A DNA stretch of 64,000 nucleotides from Marinibacterium anthonyi (GCA_003217735.2 CP031585.1:1413501-1477500); one strand, 5' to 3'; counted from the first letter of the stretch, positions 1-8,631 are shown. Notes: generated by a model from the sequence alone, not told the origin. Made by a program: numbers and translations.

Positions 1-2348
1 ACGACATATTGCCGTCCGTCCTCGGGCGAGATGTAGGAGATCGGCGTGCCTTGCGAACCCACGGGCAGCCGGGCCTTCCAGACCAGTTCGCCGGTCGACG
101 AATCGAACGCCCGCAGCCAGTAGTCCTGCGTCGCCGCAAAGAACACCAGGCCGCCCTGCGTCGCCAGCGACCCGCCGATCGTGGGCATGCCCACCGGCAT
201 CGGCATCCGCATCTTGGCGCCGAACAGGACGGTATCCTGCACGGTGCCCAGCGGCGCCTCCCAGGCGACGGTCTGGGTCGACATGTCGATGGCCGTCAGC
301 GACCCGAAGGGCGGTTCCTGGCAGGGGATGCCCAGCGGCGACAGGAAGCGGTCCTTGACCACCGAATAGGGTGTCCCCTTCAGCGGCACGGCCCCCATCA
401 CGGCATTGACCGCCTCGGACCCGTTCGAGGCCGCGGCGCCCTGGTCCTGCTGTTCCATGTGCACCCACAGGCCCAGCCGCATGTCGTTGACGAACAGCAG
501 GTTGGCCGTCGGGTCATAGGACAGCCCGCCCCAGTTCAGACCGCCCAGCGAACCGGGGAAGGACAGCGAATAATCGGTGTCCGGCGCGGTGAACAGCCCG
601 TCATAGCGGTAGCCCCGAAAGATGACCCGGCACATCAGCTGGTCAAAGGGCGTGGCGCCCCACATGTCGGCTTCGGTCAGGTGTTCGGCCCCGATCTGGG
701 GCATGCCCACCGACACGGGCTGCGTGGCCGCATATGTCTCGTCGGGGATCGTCGCCGGTTTCACCGGCACCTCGTCGACCCGGGTCAGCGGTTGGCCGGT
801 CAGCCGGTCCAGCACGAAAAGCTGGCCGACCTTGGTGCCCACGACCAGCGCCGGCGTGCCCTTGAAGTCGATCAGCGTCGGCTGCATCGGCACGTCGTAA
901 TCCCACAGGTCGTGCCGCACGGTCTGGTAGTGCCATTTCTCGTTGCCGGTGGTGGCATCCAGCGCCAGAAGCGTGCCGCCATAGGTCTCGTCCTCGGGGG
1001 TGCGTTCGACGCCCCACAGGTCGATGGCGGCGTTGCCCACGCCCATGTAGATCGTGTTGCTGTCCGCGTCCCAGGTCATCGGCGCCCAGACGTTGGGGGT
1101 CGACCGGGTAAAGATCCCGCCGGGGGCGGGGGCGTCGCGGTCGGTCGGGTTGCCGGGGTCGAAGGCCCATCGCATCTGGCCGGTGATCGCGTCAAAGCCC
1201 CGGATCACGCCGCCGGGCATGTCCAGCGCCACGTTGTCGGCGACACGGCCGCCCACCACGATGGTGCTGCCCGCGACCGTCGGCGGCGAGGTCAGCGAAT
1301 ACAGCGGCGCCTGCGCGGCGCCCAGGCCGGCCTTCAGGTCGACGGATCCGGCGTCGCCGAAGTCCTGGCACAGTTCGCCGGTGTCGGCATCCAGCGCGAC
1401 CAGCACGGCGTCGATCGTGTTCATGTAGATCCGCCGGGCGCAGGCGTCGCCTTCGGTGGCGGCCAGCGGGGCGACCGGCGTGGACCCGGGCAGCGTGGGC
1501 CGGGGCAGGGCGGCGGTGGTGTCCAGGTACCCCAGACCACGGCAGCGCACCCAGGTGCGGGTGTCGGTGGGGAAGTCGTGGCGCCAGTTCTCGGCACCGG
1601 TGGTGGCGTTGATCGACAGCACGGTATTGTGCGGCGTGCAGAAGAACAGGTCGTCGCCCACCATCAGCGGCGTGCCCTGGTCCTCGGCGCCGCCGCCGCC
1701 GGGGCTTTCCGGCGTGTCGCCGGTGTGAACCGTCCAGGCGACGTCAAGCTGGTGGACGTTGTCGGGCGTGATCTGGGTCAGCGGGGCAAAGCGGGTGCCG
1801 TCGGCATCGGCGCCATAGGCGGGCCAGTCGGTCCGGGCGTCGCCGGCCTGCGGCGTGGTGCCGGTGGTCAGGGCCAGCAGCTGCTGGCCGTGGGGCTGGA
1901 ACATGCCCCAGCCCATGGCCAGCACCGCCGCCAGCGCCACAACGGCGATGCTCAGGAACGACCCGGTCCGGGGCCGCAGGCCCGCGCGTTTCAGCGTCAG
2001 CGGGTGCAACGCCATGACGGCGCAGAAGATCACCAGGAAGGCGAAGATGCGCGCGTGCAGGGCCCAGAAATCCAGGCCGGCTTCCCAGAAGGCCCAGGCG
2101 ACGGTGGCCGCGAAGGCAATCGCATAGATCACGGCGCCATAGCGCGAGCCGCGGGCGATCTCGACGCCCGACGCGATCAGCGCAAGGCCCATCGCCAGGT
2201 AATACCAGCTGCCGCCGCGTGCGATCAGGATGCCGCCGCCGATGGCCAGGCCAAAGCCCATGACCGCCAGCACCAGCCCCAGCAGGACCAGCAGCCAGGT
2301 CAGGGGCCATGTCAGGGGCCGGGAAAGGGAGGGGGGAGAAAAGTCCAT
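1..2348 (-). CDS. gcd: Membrane-bound PQQ-dependent dehydrogenase, glucose/quinate/shikimate family (3' end outside window)
   Basis: Periplasmic oxidation of an aldose or polyol (glucose, quinate or shikimate type), passing electrons to ubiquinone. Seen: reading from the ATG at 2346-2348, the first ~150 residues form about five hydrophobic membrane spans. A long periplasmic domain follows with repeated beta-propeller blade motifs (for example WPAYGADADGTRFAPL, then GGxxAxDGxxxF-like blades), as in PQQ dehydrogenases. At least 782 residues are present and the frame stays open to base 1, where the C-terminus is cut off; family members are about 780-800 aa, so only a few residues should be missing. 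Substrate cannot be told from sequence. It stands alone, transcribed away from yebC. PQQ biosynthesis genes are not in view. Confidence 0.9.
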   Translation of the reverse strand, partial: MDFSPPSLSRPLTWPLTWLLVLLGLVLAVMGFGLAIGGGILIARGGSWYYLAMGLALIASGVEIARGSRYGAVIYAIAFAATVAWAFWEAGLDFWALHARIFAFLVIFCAVMALHPLTLKRAGLRPRTGSFLSIAVVALAAVLAMGWGMFQPHGQQLLALTTGTTPQAGDARTDWPAYGADADGTRFAPLTQITPDNVHQLDVAWTVHTGDTPESPGGGGAEDQGTPLMVGDDLFFCTPHNTVLSINATTGAENWRHDFPTDTRTWVRCRGLGYLDTTAALPRPTLPGSTPVAPLAATEGDACARRIYMNTIDAVLVALDADTGELCQDFGDAGSVDLKAGLGAAQAPLYSLTSPPTVAGSTIVVGGRVADNVALDMPGGVIRGFDAITGQMRWAFDPGNPTDRDAPAPGGIFTRSTPNVWAPMTWDADSNTIYMGVGNAAIDLWGVERTPEDETYGGTLLALDATTGNEKWHYQTVRHDLWDYDVPMQPTLIDFKGTPALVVGTKVGQLFVLDRLTGQPLTRVDEVPVKPATIPDETYAATQPVSVGMPQIGAEHLTEADMWGATPFDQLMCRVIFRGYRYDGLFTAPDTDYSLSFPGSLGGLNWGGLSYDPTANLLFVNDMRLGLWVHMEQQDQGAAASNGSEAVNAVMGAVPLKGTPYSVVKDRFLSPLGIPCQEPPFGSLTAIDMSTQTVAWEAPLGTVQDTVLFGAKMRMPMPVGMPTIGGSLATQGGLVFFAATQDYWLRAFDSSTGELVWKARLPVGSQGTPISYISPEDGRQYV

Positions 2349-2595
2349 GCTATCGTCCAAATTCAAGTGGTATCCGGTGTCCGACCCGAGATGCAGGACG
2401 CCTCCGCCTCCCCCCGGAAACGGCGCGTCTCGAATTCGATCGGCGGACAAATACCGCATGAGCGGCCCGGTGCAAGGGCCGGTGCGCACAGCTCGGCTGC
2501 ATTCATGCACCGCCGCGCGCAGGCGGGCGGACCCTTCAGGTCGCCGGCAAACGGGCCGCCGGACCGGCACCGGCGGCGGGGCGGATGGTTGCCAT

Positions 2596-2661
2596 TTGGT
2601 TAACCCGCCTCTGCAACCCCTTGGAATCGTTTGGGTGGGGGGATGTCCCACGCGTGGGACA
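2596..2661 (+). repeat. 66-bp repeated element with 18-bp palindrome, copy A
   Basis: Aligns without gaps to the reverse complement of 41460-41525. Shared blocks are TTGGT at the start, CCGCCTCTGCAACCC in the middle, and the perfect palindrome TGTCCCACGCGTGGGACA at 2644-2661. It lies just upstream of the candidate yebC -35 box and points toward yebC. Read as protein the palindrome gives MSHAWD, which creates false N-terminal extensions. Role unknown: operator, RNA hairpin or dispersed repeat. Confidence 0.75.
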
Positions 2662-2683
2662 CCTGCGCCGCCTTGCGCCGCCC

Positions 2684-2713
2684 TTGCTCTTTCCCGGCGG
2701 GCTGGCCTATATG
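2684..2713 (+). promoter_or_regulatory. Candidate sigma70 promoter of yebC
   Basis: TTGCTC (2684-2689), an 18-bp spacer and TATATG (2708-2713), about 45 bp before the start codon. Assigned by eye from consensus similarity. Confidence 0.4.
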
Positions 2714-2756
2714 CACCGTCAGAATTTTCAACCTGGGACGCGCAGGGGAGCATCAC

Positions 2757-3497
2757 ATGGCCGGCCATTCAAAATGGGCCAACATCCAGCACCGGAAGGG
2801 GCGCCAGGACGCCGCCCGGTCAAAGCTGTTTTCGAAGCTGTCGAAGGAAATCACCGTCGCCGCCAAGATGGGCGACCCGGACCCCGAGAAGAACCCGCGC
2901 CTTCGCCTGGCGGTGAAGGAAGCCAAGTCGAATTCGGTCCCCAAGGACGTGATCGACCGGGCCATCAAGAAGGCGACGGGCGGCGACAGCGAGGATTACG
3001 AGGAAATCCGCTACGAAGGCTACGGCCCCAACGGCGTGGCGATCATCGTCGAGGCGATGACCGACAACCGCAACCGGACGGCGTCCAACGTGCGGTCGAC
3101 CTTTTCCAAGAACGGCGGCAACCTGGGCGAAACCGGATCCGTCGGCTTCATGTTCGACCGCAAGGGCGAAATCACCTACCCGGCGTCCGCCGGTGACGCC
3201 GAAGCGATCTTCGAGGCCGCCATCGAGGCCGGCGCCGAGGACGTGGAAAGTTCGGAAGACGGGCACGTGATCTGGTGCGCCGATACCGACCTGGCCGAGG
3301 TCGCGGCCGCGCTGGAAGAGTCCCTGGGCGAAAGCGAAAGCACCAAGCTGGTGTGGAAGCCCCAGACCACGACCGAGATGGACCTGGACAACATGCAGCG
3401 CCTGATGAAGCTGATCGACGCGCTGGAAGACGATGACGACGTCCAGCGGGTGACGACCAACTTCGAAGCCTCCGACGAGGTCATGGAAGCGCTCTGA
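2757..3497 (+). CDS. yebC: YebC/PmpR family protein (TACO1-like)
   Basis: 246 aa, the usual family length. The N-terminus [18 protein letters not shown] is the family hallmark. Members act as DNA-binding regulators and as ribosome-associated factors that relieve stalling at proline-rich stretches (YebC2/TACO1 work). The start is at 2757 because the preceding AGGGGAG is a good ribosome site and the hallmark begins there; an in-frame extension to 2631 only runs through the repeated palindrome. The usual ruvCAB neighbours are not downstream. A strong intrinsic terminator follows at 3520-3545, so the gene is monocistronic. Confidence 0.95.
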   Translation: MAGHSKWANIQHRKGRQDAARSKLFSKLSKEITVAAKMGDPDPEKNPRLRLAVKEAKSNSVPKDVIDRAIKKATGGDSEDYEEIRYEGYGPNGVAIIVEAMTDNRNRTASNVRSTFSKNGGNLGETGSVGFMFDRKGEITYPASAGDAEAIFEAAIEAGAEDVESSEDGHVIWCADTDLAEVAAALEESLGESESTKLVWKPQTTTEMDLDNMQRLMKLIDALEDDDDVQRVTTNFEASDEVMEAL

Positions 3498-3519
3498 TCC
3501 CGACCGGATCGCGAAACGA

Positions 3520-3545
3520 AAACGGCTCCCCCGAGGGAGCCGTTT
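3520..3545. terminator. Intrinsic terminator after yebC
   Basis: Perfect 11-bp stem, AAACGGCTCCC (3520-3530) with GGGAGCCGTTT (3535-3545), loop CCGA. The A-rich and T-rich flanks let it work in both directions, ending yebC and the convergent small gene at 3600-3860. Confidence 0.85.
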
Positions 3546-3599
3546 GCATGTGGGGGATCAGCCGCCGGCCCGGTCGCCCCGGTCGCCCCGGTCGCGCAG

Positions 3600-3860
3600 T
3601 CAGCCCCCGACGTAGGGTTTGGCGCTTTTGCCCGGCCGGTAGAAGACCTTCTGATTGTGCAGCTTGCCCAGCAGTTCGTGGGTCTCGGTCAGCTCGGTCT
3701 CGATATCGTCCAGTTCCGTGTTGCGCCGTTCGGCGTCCATGTCCTGCGCAAGCAGGCGCAGACGTTTCAGCGACAGGTCCTTCTTGGCCTGCTGCAGCGC
3801 GTTTTCGATCAGCTCAAGGTCCTGCAACCCAAGCTCGAAATTGCGGTTGTACTTGCCCAA
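3600..3860 (-). CDS. Small conserved hypothetical protein, predicted coiled coil
   Basis: 86 aa, charged and helical (LIENALQQAKKDLSLKRLRL, then ELDDIETELTETHELLGKL), ending in a short basic Gly/Lys/Pro tail. No signal peptide or membrane span, so probably cytosolic. The start is TTG at 3858-3860: an in-frame TAA stands three codons upstream and the next Met is about 40 residues in. GGGG lies about 10 bases before the TTG. It converges with yebC on a shared terminator. No function recognised. Confidence 0.65.
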   Translation of the reverse strand: MGKYNRNFELGLQDLELIENALQQAKKDLSLKRLRLLAQDMDAERRNTELDDIETELTETHELLGKLHNQKVFYRPGKSAKPYVGG

Positions 3861-4049
3861 CTTTCGTTACCCCGAATGAAAGTTTCCGATCGGAAAGATT
3901 TGCCTCAAATGTCATCCGGGTACAAGTCCGACCAATTGCGACCATCGGTCGGCCGAGCGCGACATGTCGGCGGGGTCACGAAGCGGGCAGGCTGGACCGG
4001 CATTTGCCTGTCTGATAGGCGGCCACAGACCCTGTGTGAGAGGCCGGCC

Positions 4050-4649
4050 ATGTTTGCTTCCCTGACCGCCGGCTTCGCGCTTGGCCTGTCGCTGATCGTT
4101 GCCATCGGCGCGCAGAACGCGTTCGTCCTGCGCCAGGGGCTGCGGCGGGACCATGTCTTTGCCGTCTGCCTGACCTGCGCCCTGTCCGATGCCCTGCTGA
4201 TCGCGGGCGGCGTGTCCGGGTTCGGCACGCTGGCCGACCGCTGGCCCTGGTTCGCCGAGGTGATGCGTTTCGGCGGGGCGGCGTTCCTGGTGTTCTACGG
4301 TCTGCGCAGTTTCCACAGCGCCTGGGCCGGGGGCGAACGGCTGGAGGCGGCGGGGCAGGGGCGGGCGCGGCTGGCGCCGGTGCTGGGCACCGTTCTGGCG
4401 CTGACCTGGCTGAACCCGCATGTCTACCTGGATACGGTCGTGCTGCTGGGGTCGGTATCGGCGCAGTATCCCAGCGCCTTGGGCTTCGCCCTGGGGGCCG
4501 CCATCGCCAGCTTTGCGTTCTTCTTCGCCCTGGGCTACGGCGCGCGGTTGCTGGCGCCGGTCTTTGCCCGGCCAAGGGCCTGGCAGGTGCTGGACATCGG
4601 CATCGGAGTTGTGATGTGGGCGATCGCGGCGAAGCTGGTGCTGATGTAA
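4050..4649 (+). CDS. LysE/ArgO family amino acid exporter
   Basis: 199 aa with six hydrophobic segments and family motifs: GLSLIVAIGAQNAFVLRQGL near the N-terminus and LALTWLNPHVYLDTVVLLG about two-thirds through, including the conserved NPxxYLD. Members export basic amino acids such as lysine or arginine across the inner membrane. The start at 4050 places the first membrane helix at the N-terminus; upstream in-frame sequence overlaps the opposite-strand small gene and is not membrane-like. The usual divergent LysR regulator (LysG/ArgP) is absent. Substrate is inferred from family only. Confidence 0.9.
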   Translation: MFASLTAGFALGLSLIVAIGAQNAFVLRQGLRRDHVFAVCLTCALSDALLIAGGVSGFGTLADRWPWFAEVMRFGGAAFLVFYGLRSFHSAWAGGERLEAAGQGRARLAPVLGTVLALTWLNPHVYLDTVVLLGSVSAQYPSALGFALGAAIASFAFFFALGYGARLLAPVFARPRAWQVLDIGIGVVMWAIAAKLVLM

Positions 4650-4706
4650 ACTACCTGCTGGTGTAATCCACTTGTGCGAAGCATGTATTCCGGTGTTGAT
4701 ACCGCC

Positions 4707-5612
4707 ATGCCCAATTCGCGCCCCTCTCGCCCGGTGGTGGGTGTCCTCTGGATGCTGGCCGCCGGTCTGTGTTTCGTTGCCGTCACCGCCCTTGTCAAAA
4801 CGCTCGGCCCCCGGATTCCGGCCGTCGAATCCGCCTTTCTGCGCTACCTGATCGGGCTGATCCTGCTGGTGCCGATGCTGTGGCGGATGAAGACGCCGCA
4901 GATCGACGTGAAGATGCACGGGCTGTTCGCGGTGCGGGGGTTGCTGCATGCGATCGGCGTGGGCTGCTGGTTCTTCGCCATGACGCGGATCCCGCTGGCC
5001 GAGGTGACGGCGCTGAACTACCTGGCGCCGGTCTTTGTCACCGTGGGCGCGGTGGTCTTCCTGGGCGAGACGATGGCGCTGCGCCGGATCCTGGCGGTGG
5101 TGGCGGCATTGGTGGGCGCGGTGATCATCCTGCGCCCGGGGTTCCGGGAATTGTCGCCCGGTCATATCGCGATGCTGTGCGCCGGCGCGGTGTTCGGGGC
5201 GTCCTACCTGCTGGCCAAGGTGCTGGCCGACCGGCTGGACGCGGCGATCGTGGTGGCGATGATGTCGGTCTGGGTGACCGTGGCGCTGGGGCCGGTGGCG
5301 GTGCTGAACTGGGTGACACCGACGCTGGGGGAACTGGCCATCCTGTCCGGCGTCGCCGTCTTTGCCACGGCGGGCCATTACATGATGACCCTGGCGCTGG
5401 CCGCGGCGCCGGTGACGGTGACCCAGCCGGTGACCTTCCTGCAGCTGATCTGGGCGACGCTGCTGGGCGTGCTGGTGTTTTCCGAACCGATCGACCTGTG
5501 GGTCGTTCTGGGCGGCAGCGTGATCCTGGCGGCTGTCAGCTACATGACCTGGCGCGAGGCGCAGCTGAAGCGCCGCGCGGTGACCCCGCCGATCCCCGCG
5601 CCCAAGTACTGA
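4707..5612 (+). CDS. DMT superfamily permease (EamA domains)
   Basis: 301 aa from the ATG at 4707, with ten membrane helices arranged as two EamA repeats (first ends near ALVGAVIILRPGF, second near SEPIDLWVVLGGSVIL). Substrate unknown; relatives export amino acids, nucleosides or metabolites. Alternative in-frame starts are ATG 4683 and GTG 4674. None has a strong ribosome site; 4707 is chosen because the predicted first helix follows closely, as in relatives. It lies 57 bp after lysE on the same strand and may be co-transcribed. It converges on choV with a 6-bp gap. Confidence 0.85.
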   Translation: MPNSRPSRPVVGVLWMLAAGLCFVAVTALVKTLGPRIPAVESAFLRYLIGLILLVPMLWRMKTPQIDVKMHGLFAVRGLLHAIGVGCWFFAMTRIPLAEVTALNYLAPVFVTVGAVVFLGETMALRRILAVVAALVGAVIILRPGFRELSPGHIAMLCAGAVFGASYLLAKVLADRLDAAIVVAMMSVWVTVALGPVAVLNWVTPTLGELAILSGVAVFATAGHYMMTLALAAAPVTVTQPVTFLQLIWATLLGVLVFSEPIDLWVVLGGSVILAAVSYMTWREAQLKRRAVTPPIPAPKY

Positions 5613-5618
5613 TGTCGA

Positions 5619-6644
5619 TCAGCCGCGCGGGTCCAGCAGCTTGGCCAGGATCCCGTTGCGGGTGATCTGGCCCAGCAATTCGCCGTTCTCCATCACGCCG
5701 ACCGGGGCGGTATGGCCCTGGGTCGCCTCCATCACCTCCATGATCGTGGCCGACGGCGGCACGCAGGTCTCGGGCACCGTGGTCGCCGGTTCCATGACGT
5801 CGCCGGCGCACAGCACGCCCAAAGGGTTCATGTGGGCGACGAAATCGGCCACGTATTCGGTGGCGGGGGCGGAAAAGATGTCCTTGGGCGTGCCGTGCTG
5901 GACGATGCGCCCGCCCTCCATGATGGCGATGCGGTCGCCCAGCTTGAAGGCCTCGTCCAGGTCGTGGCTGACGAAGATGATGGTGCGGTTCAGCTTTTTC
6001 TGCAGCGCGATCAGCTCGTCCTGCAGGCGCGACCGGATCAGCGGGTCGAGCGCCGAGAACGGTTCGTCCATCAGCAGGATCGGTGCTTCGGTGGCGAAGG
6101 CGCGGGCCAGGCCGACGCGTTGCTGCATGCCGCCCGACAGTTCCCCCACCTTGCGGTCGGCCCAGTCCGACAGGCCGACCAGGTCAAGCTGGCGGTCCAC
6201 CTGTTCGGTGCGCGCCCTGCGGCCCATCCCGGCCAGTTCCAGCCCCAGCCCGACGTTTTCGCGCACGCTGCGCCAGGGCAGCAGGCCGAATTGCTGGAAC
6301 ACCATGGCGACGCGGTTCAGGCGGATCTGGCGCAGGGTGGCGGCATCGGCATGCGAAACGTCGACCAGCCCGTCGCCATTGTCCACGTGCACCGATCCGC
6401 GCACCACCGGGTTCAGCCCGTTGACGGCGCGCAGCAGGGTGGATTTGCCCGACCCGGACAGCCCCATCAGCACGAGGATCTCGCCTTCCTCGACGCTGAG
6501 CGAACAATCGTGGACCCCCAGCACCTGGCCGGTGGCGGTCTGGATCTCGGCCCGGTCCTTCATCGCATCCATCAGGGGCAGGGCGCGGTCGGGGTGGTCG
6601 CCGAAGACGATGTTGACCTTGTCGAAGGAAACGGCTGTGCCCAT
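5619..6644 (-). CDS. choV: Choline ABC transporter, ATP-binding subunit
   Basis: 341 aa. Walker A GLSGSGKST at 61-69, signature LSGGMQQ at 169-175 and Walker B LLMDEP near 190-195, followed by a C-terminal region resembling a CBS-type regulatory domain, as in ProV/OpuA ATPases. It energises high-affinity choline uptake with ChoW and ChoX. The start at 6642-6644 overlaps the choW stop by one base (TGATG), so translation is coupled. An in-frame extension upstream to 7175 is only the shadow of choW. Last gene of the choXWV operon. Confidence 0.95.
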   Translation of the reverse strand: MGTAVSFDKVNIVFGDHPDRALPLMDAMKDRAEIQTATGQVLGVHDCSLSVEEGEILVLMGLSGSGKSTLLRAVNGLNPVVRGSVHVDNGDGLVDVSHADAATLRQIRLNRVAMVFQQFGLLPWRSVRENVGLGLELAGMGRRARTEQVDRQLDLVGLSDWADRKVGELSGGMQQRVGLARAFATEAPILLMDEPFSALDPLIRSRLQDELIALQKKLNRTIIFVSHDLDEAFKLGDRIAIMEGGRIVQHGTPKDIFSAPATEYVADFVAHMNPLGVLCAGDVMEPATTVPETCVPPSATIMEVMEATQGHTAPVGVMENGELLGQITRNGILAKLLDPRG

Positions 6645-7477
6645 CAGTCCCGCTCCATCCGCAGCATCCGGTCGAGCATGATGGCCACGACCACGATGAT
6701 GAACCCGGATTCGAACCCAAGCGCGGTGTTCACCTGGTTCAGCGCCCGCACCACCGGCACGCCCAGCCCGTCGGCGCCGACAAGGGCGGCGATCACGACC
6801 ATGGACAGCGACAGCATGATGGTCTGGTTCAGCCCGGCCATGATCTGGGGCAGGGCATAGGGCAATTCGACCTTCCACAGCGTCTGGCGCGGGGTGGCGC
6901 CGAAGGCCTGCGAGGCTTCCAGCAGGGCCTGCGGGGTCGAGGTGACGCCCAGGTGGGTCAACCGGATCGGCGCGGGCAGCACGAAGATCACCGTGGCGAT
7001 CAGGCCCGGCACCATGCCGATGCCGAAAAAGACGATGGCGGGGATCAGGTAGACGAAGGTGGGCAGGGTCTGCATCAGGTCCAGGACGGGCCGCATGAGC
7101 TTGTAAAGCCCGGGCCGGTGCGCGGCGGCGATGCCGATGGGCATGCCCAGCCCCATGCAGACGATGCAGGCGCACAGCACCAGCGTCAGGCTTTCCAGCG
7201 TTTCTTCCCAGTAGCCCTGGTTGAGGATGAACAGGAACCCCAGCACCACGAAGGCGACGGTCTTCCAGCTGCGTTGCAGCGCCCAGGTGAGCGCGGCGAA
7301 GATCGCGACGATGACCAGCGGATGCGGGCTTTCCAGCGCCCAGAGGATGTGTTCGATCAGCGCGTCCATGGCATCGGAGAGCGCATCGAAAAACCAGCCC
7401 CCGTGCATCTGCAGCCAGTCAAAGACCGCACCGGCCCATTTCCCCACGGGGATCTTGTTTTCGGTCAACCAGTCCAT
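6644..7477 (-). CDS. choW: Choline ABC transporter, permease subunit
   Basis: 277 aa with about six membrane helices and the binding-protein-dependent permease loop (EASQAFGATPRQTLWKVELP, the EAA-type motif contacting the ATPase). The N-terminus MDWLTENKIPVGKWAGAVFD matches ProW/ChoW-type permeases. It lies between choX, 127 bp upstream across a hairpin-rich spacer, and choV, overlapping by one base. It forms the inner-membrane channel for choline. Confidence 0.95.
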   Translation of the reverse strand: MDWLTENKIPVGKWAGAVFDWLQMHGGWFFDALSDAMDALIEHILWALESPHPLVIVAIFAALTWALQRSWKTVAFVVLGFLFILNQGYWEETLESLTLVLCACIVCMGLGMPIGIAAAHRPGLYKLMRPVLDLMQTLPTFVYLIPAIVFFGIGMVPGLIATVIFVLPAPIRLTHLGVTSTPQALLEASQAFGATPRQTLWKVELPYALPQIMAGLNQTIMLSLSMVVIAALVGADGLGVPVVRALNQVNTALGFESGFIIVVVAIMLDRMLRMERD

Positions 7478-7499
7478 GCGTCCCTCGTCGATTGCGGTG

Positions 7500-7571
7500 C
7501 AAAATTCTTACAAGAATTTTGGCAAGAAAATCAGGGATTTTCCTGGCGGCGCGAGGTGCGCCCGCGCCGCC
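7500..7571 (-). promoter_or_regulatory. Hairpin cluster between choX and choW
   Basis: Three consecutive perfect inverted repeats lie in the 127-bp spacer: CAAAATTCTT/AAGAATTTTG (7500-7521), GAAAATC/GATTTTC (7526-7542) and GGCGGCGCG/CGCGCCGCC (7545-7571). In the choX-to-choW direction the GC stem comes first. Such structures often stabilise the binding-protein mRNA or partially terminate, making binding protein exceed permease. Function inferred. Confidence 0.55.
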
Positions 7572-7604
7572 TTGCGTCTGAGGTCAATACCTCAGGTCGG
7601 CGCT

Positions 7605-8525
7605 TCAGTTCAGCGCCGACTTGACCGCCGCCAACGCGTCGCCGCCATCCTTCGTGGTCACGCCGTCCAGCCAGCCGTCCAGCACGCCGGGATTGGCGGT
7701 CAGCCAGGCGGTAGCGGCCTTTGCCGGATCTTCGCCGTCATCCAGGATCGCGCCCATGATCTCGTTCTCCATGGGCAGGGTGAATTCGAGGTTTTCCAGC
7801 AGCTTGCCCACGTTCGGGCATTCGGTGACATAGCCCGCGCGCGTGTTGGTATAGACCGTCGCGCCGCCCAGATCGGGGCCGAAGTAATCGTCGCCGCCGG
7901 TCAGGTAGGACATGTCGTAATTGGCGTTCATCGGATGCGGCTCCCAGCCCAGGAAGACCACCGGCTCGCCGCGCCGGTCGGCGCGGGCGACCTGCGCCAG
8001 CATCCCCTGTTCAGAACTTTCCACCACTTCGAACCCGTCCAGGTCAAAGGCGTCGGCGTCGATCATGTCCATGATCAGCCGGTTGCCGTCGTTGCCCGGC
8101 TCGATCCCGTAGATCTTGCCGTCCAGTTCGTCCTTGTGGGCGGCGATGTCGGCGAAATCCTTGATGCCCAGGTCGGCGGCGGCCTTGTTGACGGCCAGCG
8201 TGTACTTGGCGCCTTCCAGGTTGGCGCGGACCGTGTCGACGGTGCCCGCATCGCGATAGGGGGCGATGTCGCCTTCCATGGTGGGCATCCAGTTGCCCAG
8301 GAACACGTCGATGTCGCCGGCCGCCATCGAGGTATAGGTCACCGGAACCGACAGAACCTTGATGTCGGTGTCGTATCCCAGCGCGTCCAGCACCACGGTG
8401 GTGGCCGCCGTCGTCGCGGTGATGTCGGTCCATCCCACGTCCGAGAACGTCACGTCGTCACATTCGGCAAACGCCGGGGCGGCGGCCAGAAGGGCCAGAA
8501 CGGAAAGGGTCGTCTTGGTCGTCAT
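7605..8525 (-). CDS. choX: Choline-binding periplasmic protein
   Basis: 306 aa. A signal peptide (MTTKTTLSVLALLAAAPAFA) precedes an OpuAC/ProX-type substrate-binding domain with motifs such as VFLGNWMPTMEGD and VVFLGWEPHPMNA, whose aromatic residues build the quaternary-ammonium cage. It delivers choline to ChoWV. The start at 8523-8525 follows GGGAGCC; in-frame sequence further upstream runs through the operator region and is not signal-like. First gene of choXWV, divergent from betI. Confidence 0.95.
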   Translation of the reverse strand: MTTKTTLSVLALLAAAPAFAECDDVTFSDVGWTDITATTAATTVVLDALGYDTDIKVLSVPVTYTSMAAGDIDVFLGNWMPTMEGDIAPYRDAGTVDTVRANLEGAKYTLAVNKAAADLGIKDFADIAAHKDELDGKIYGIEPGNDGNRLIMDMIDADAFDLDGFEVVESSEQGMLAQVARADRRGEPVVFLGWEPHPMNANYDMSYLTGGDDYFGPDLGGATVYTNTRAGYVTECPNVGKLLENLEFTLPMENEIMGAILDDGEDPAKAATAWLTANPGVLDGWLDGVTTKDGGDALAAVKSALN

Positions 8526-8572
8526 GTTGTCGGCTCCCTGTTTGTTGGTTTCCGCAAGGCTATTTTTTCTTG

Positions 8573-8586
8573 ATTGACGAGTCAAT
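8573..8586. promoter_or_regulatory. Candidate BetI operator between choX and betI
   Basis: Perfect dyad ATTGAC-GA-GTCAAT within the 106-bp divergent intergenic region, 47 bp upstream of choX and 45 bp upstream of betI. BetI is a TetR-type repressor that binds dyads of this style in bet promoters and is released by choline. The site could control both directions. Assignment is by position and symmetry. Confidence 0.55.
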
Positions 8587-8631
8587 AAACCGTTCCTACC
8601 CTTTGGCCGAAAGCCCGTGGAAGGATGCGGA

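Larger units (their letters stand above)
2349..2756. other. 408-bp intergenic region between divergent gcd and yebC
   Basis: No convincing gene. It holds a 66-bp repeated element ending in an 18-bp perfect palindrome (2596-2661) and a plausible sigma70 promoter for yebC: TTGCTC at 2684-2689, an 18-bp spacer and TATATG at 2708-2713. The remainder (2349-2595) shows no clear structure. Confidence 0.6.

Noticed and set aside
9-2603. Very long plus-strand open frame covering the first 2.6 kb
   Set aside because: It is antisense to the dehydrogenase gene and has an Arg/Gly/His/Pro-rich composition without any domain. The minus-strand frame shows clear membrane spans and beta-propeller motifs.
2631-2756. 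N-terminal extension of YebC beginning with MSHAWD-like residues
   Set aside because: The residues come from the repeated palindrome; the family hallmark starts at 2757 after a good ribosome site. The same false start occurs at 41478 for the NTF2-like gene.
3905-5378. Long minus-strand frames opposite the LysE and DMT genes
   Set aside because: Shadow frames rich in His/Gln/Arg; the plus-strand proteins have clear membrane-protein motifs.
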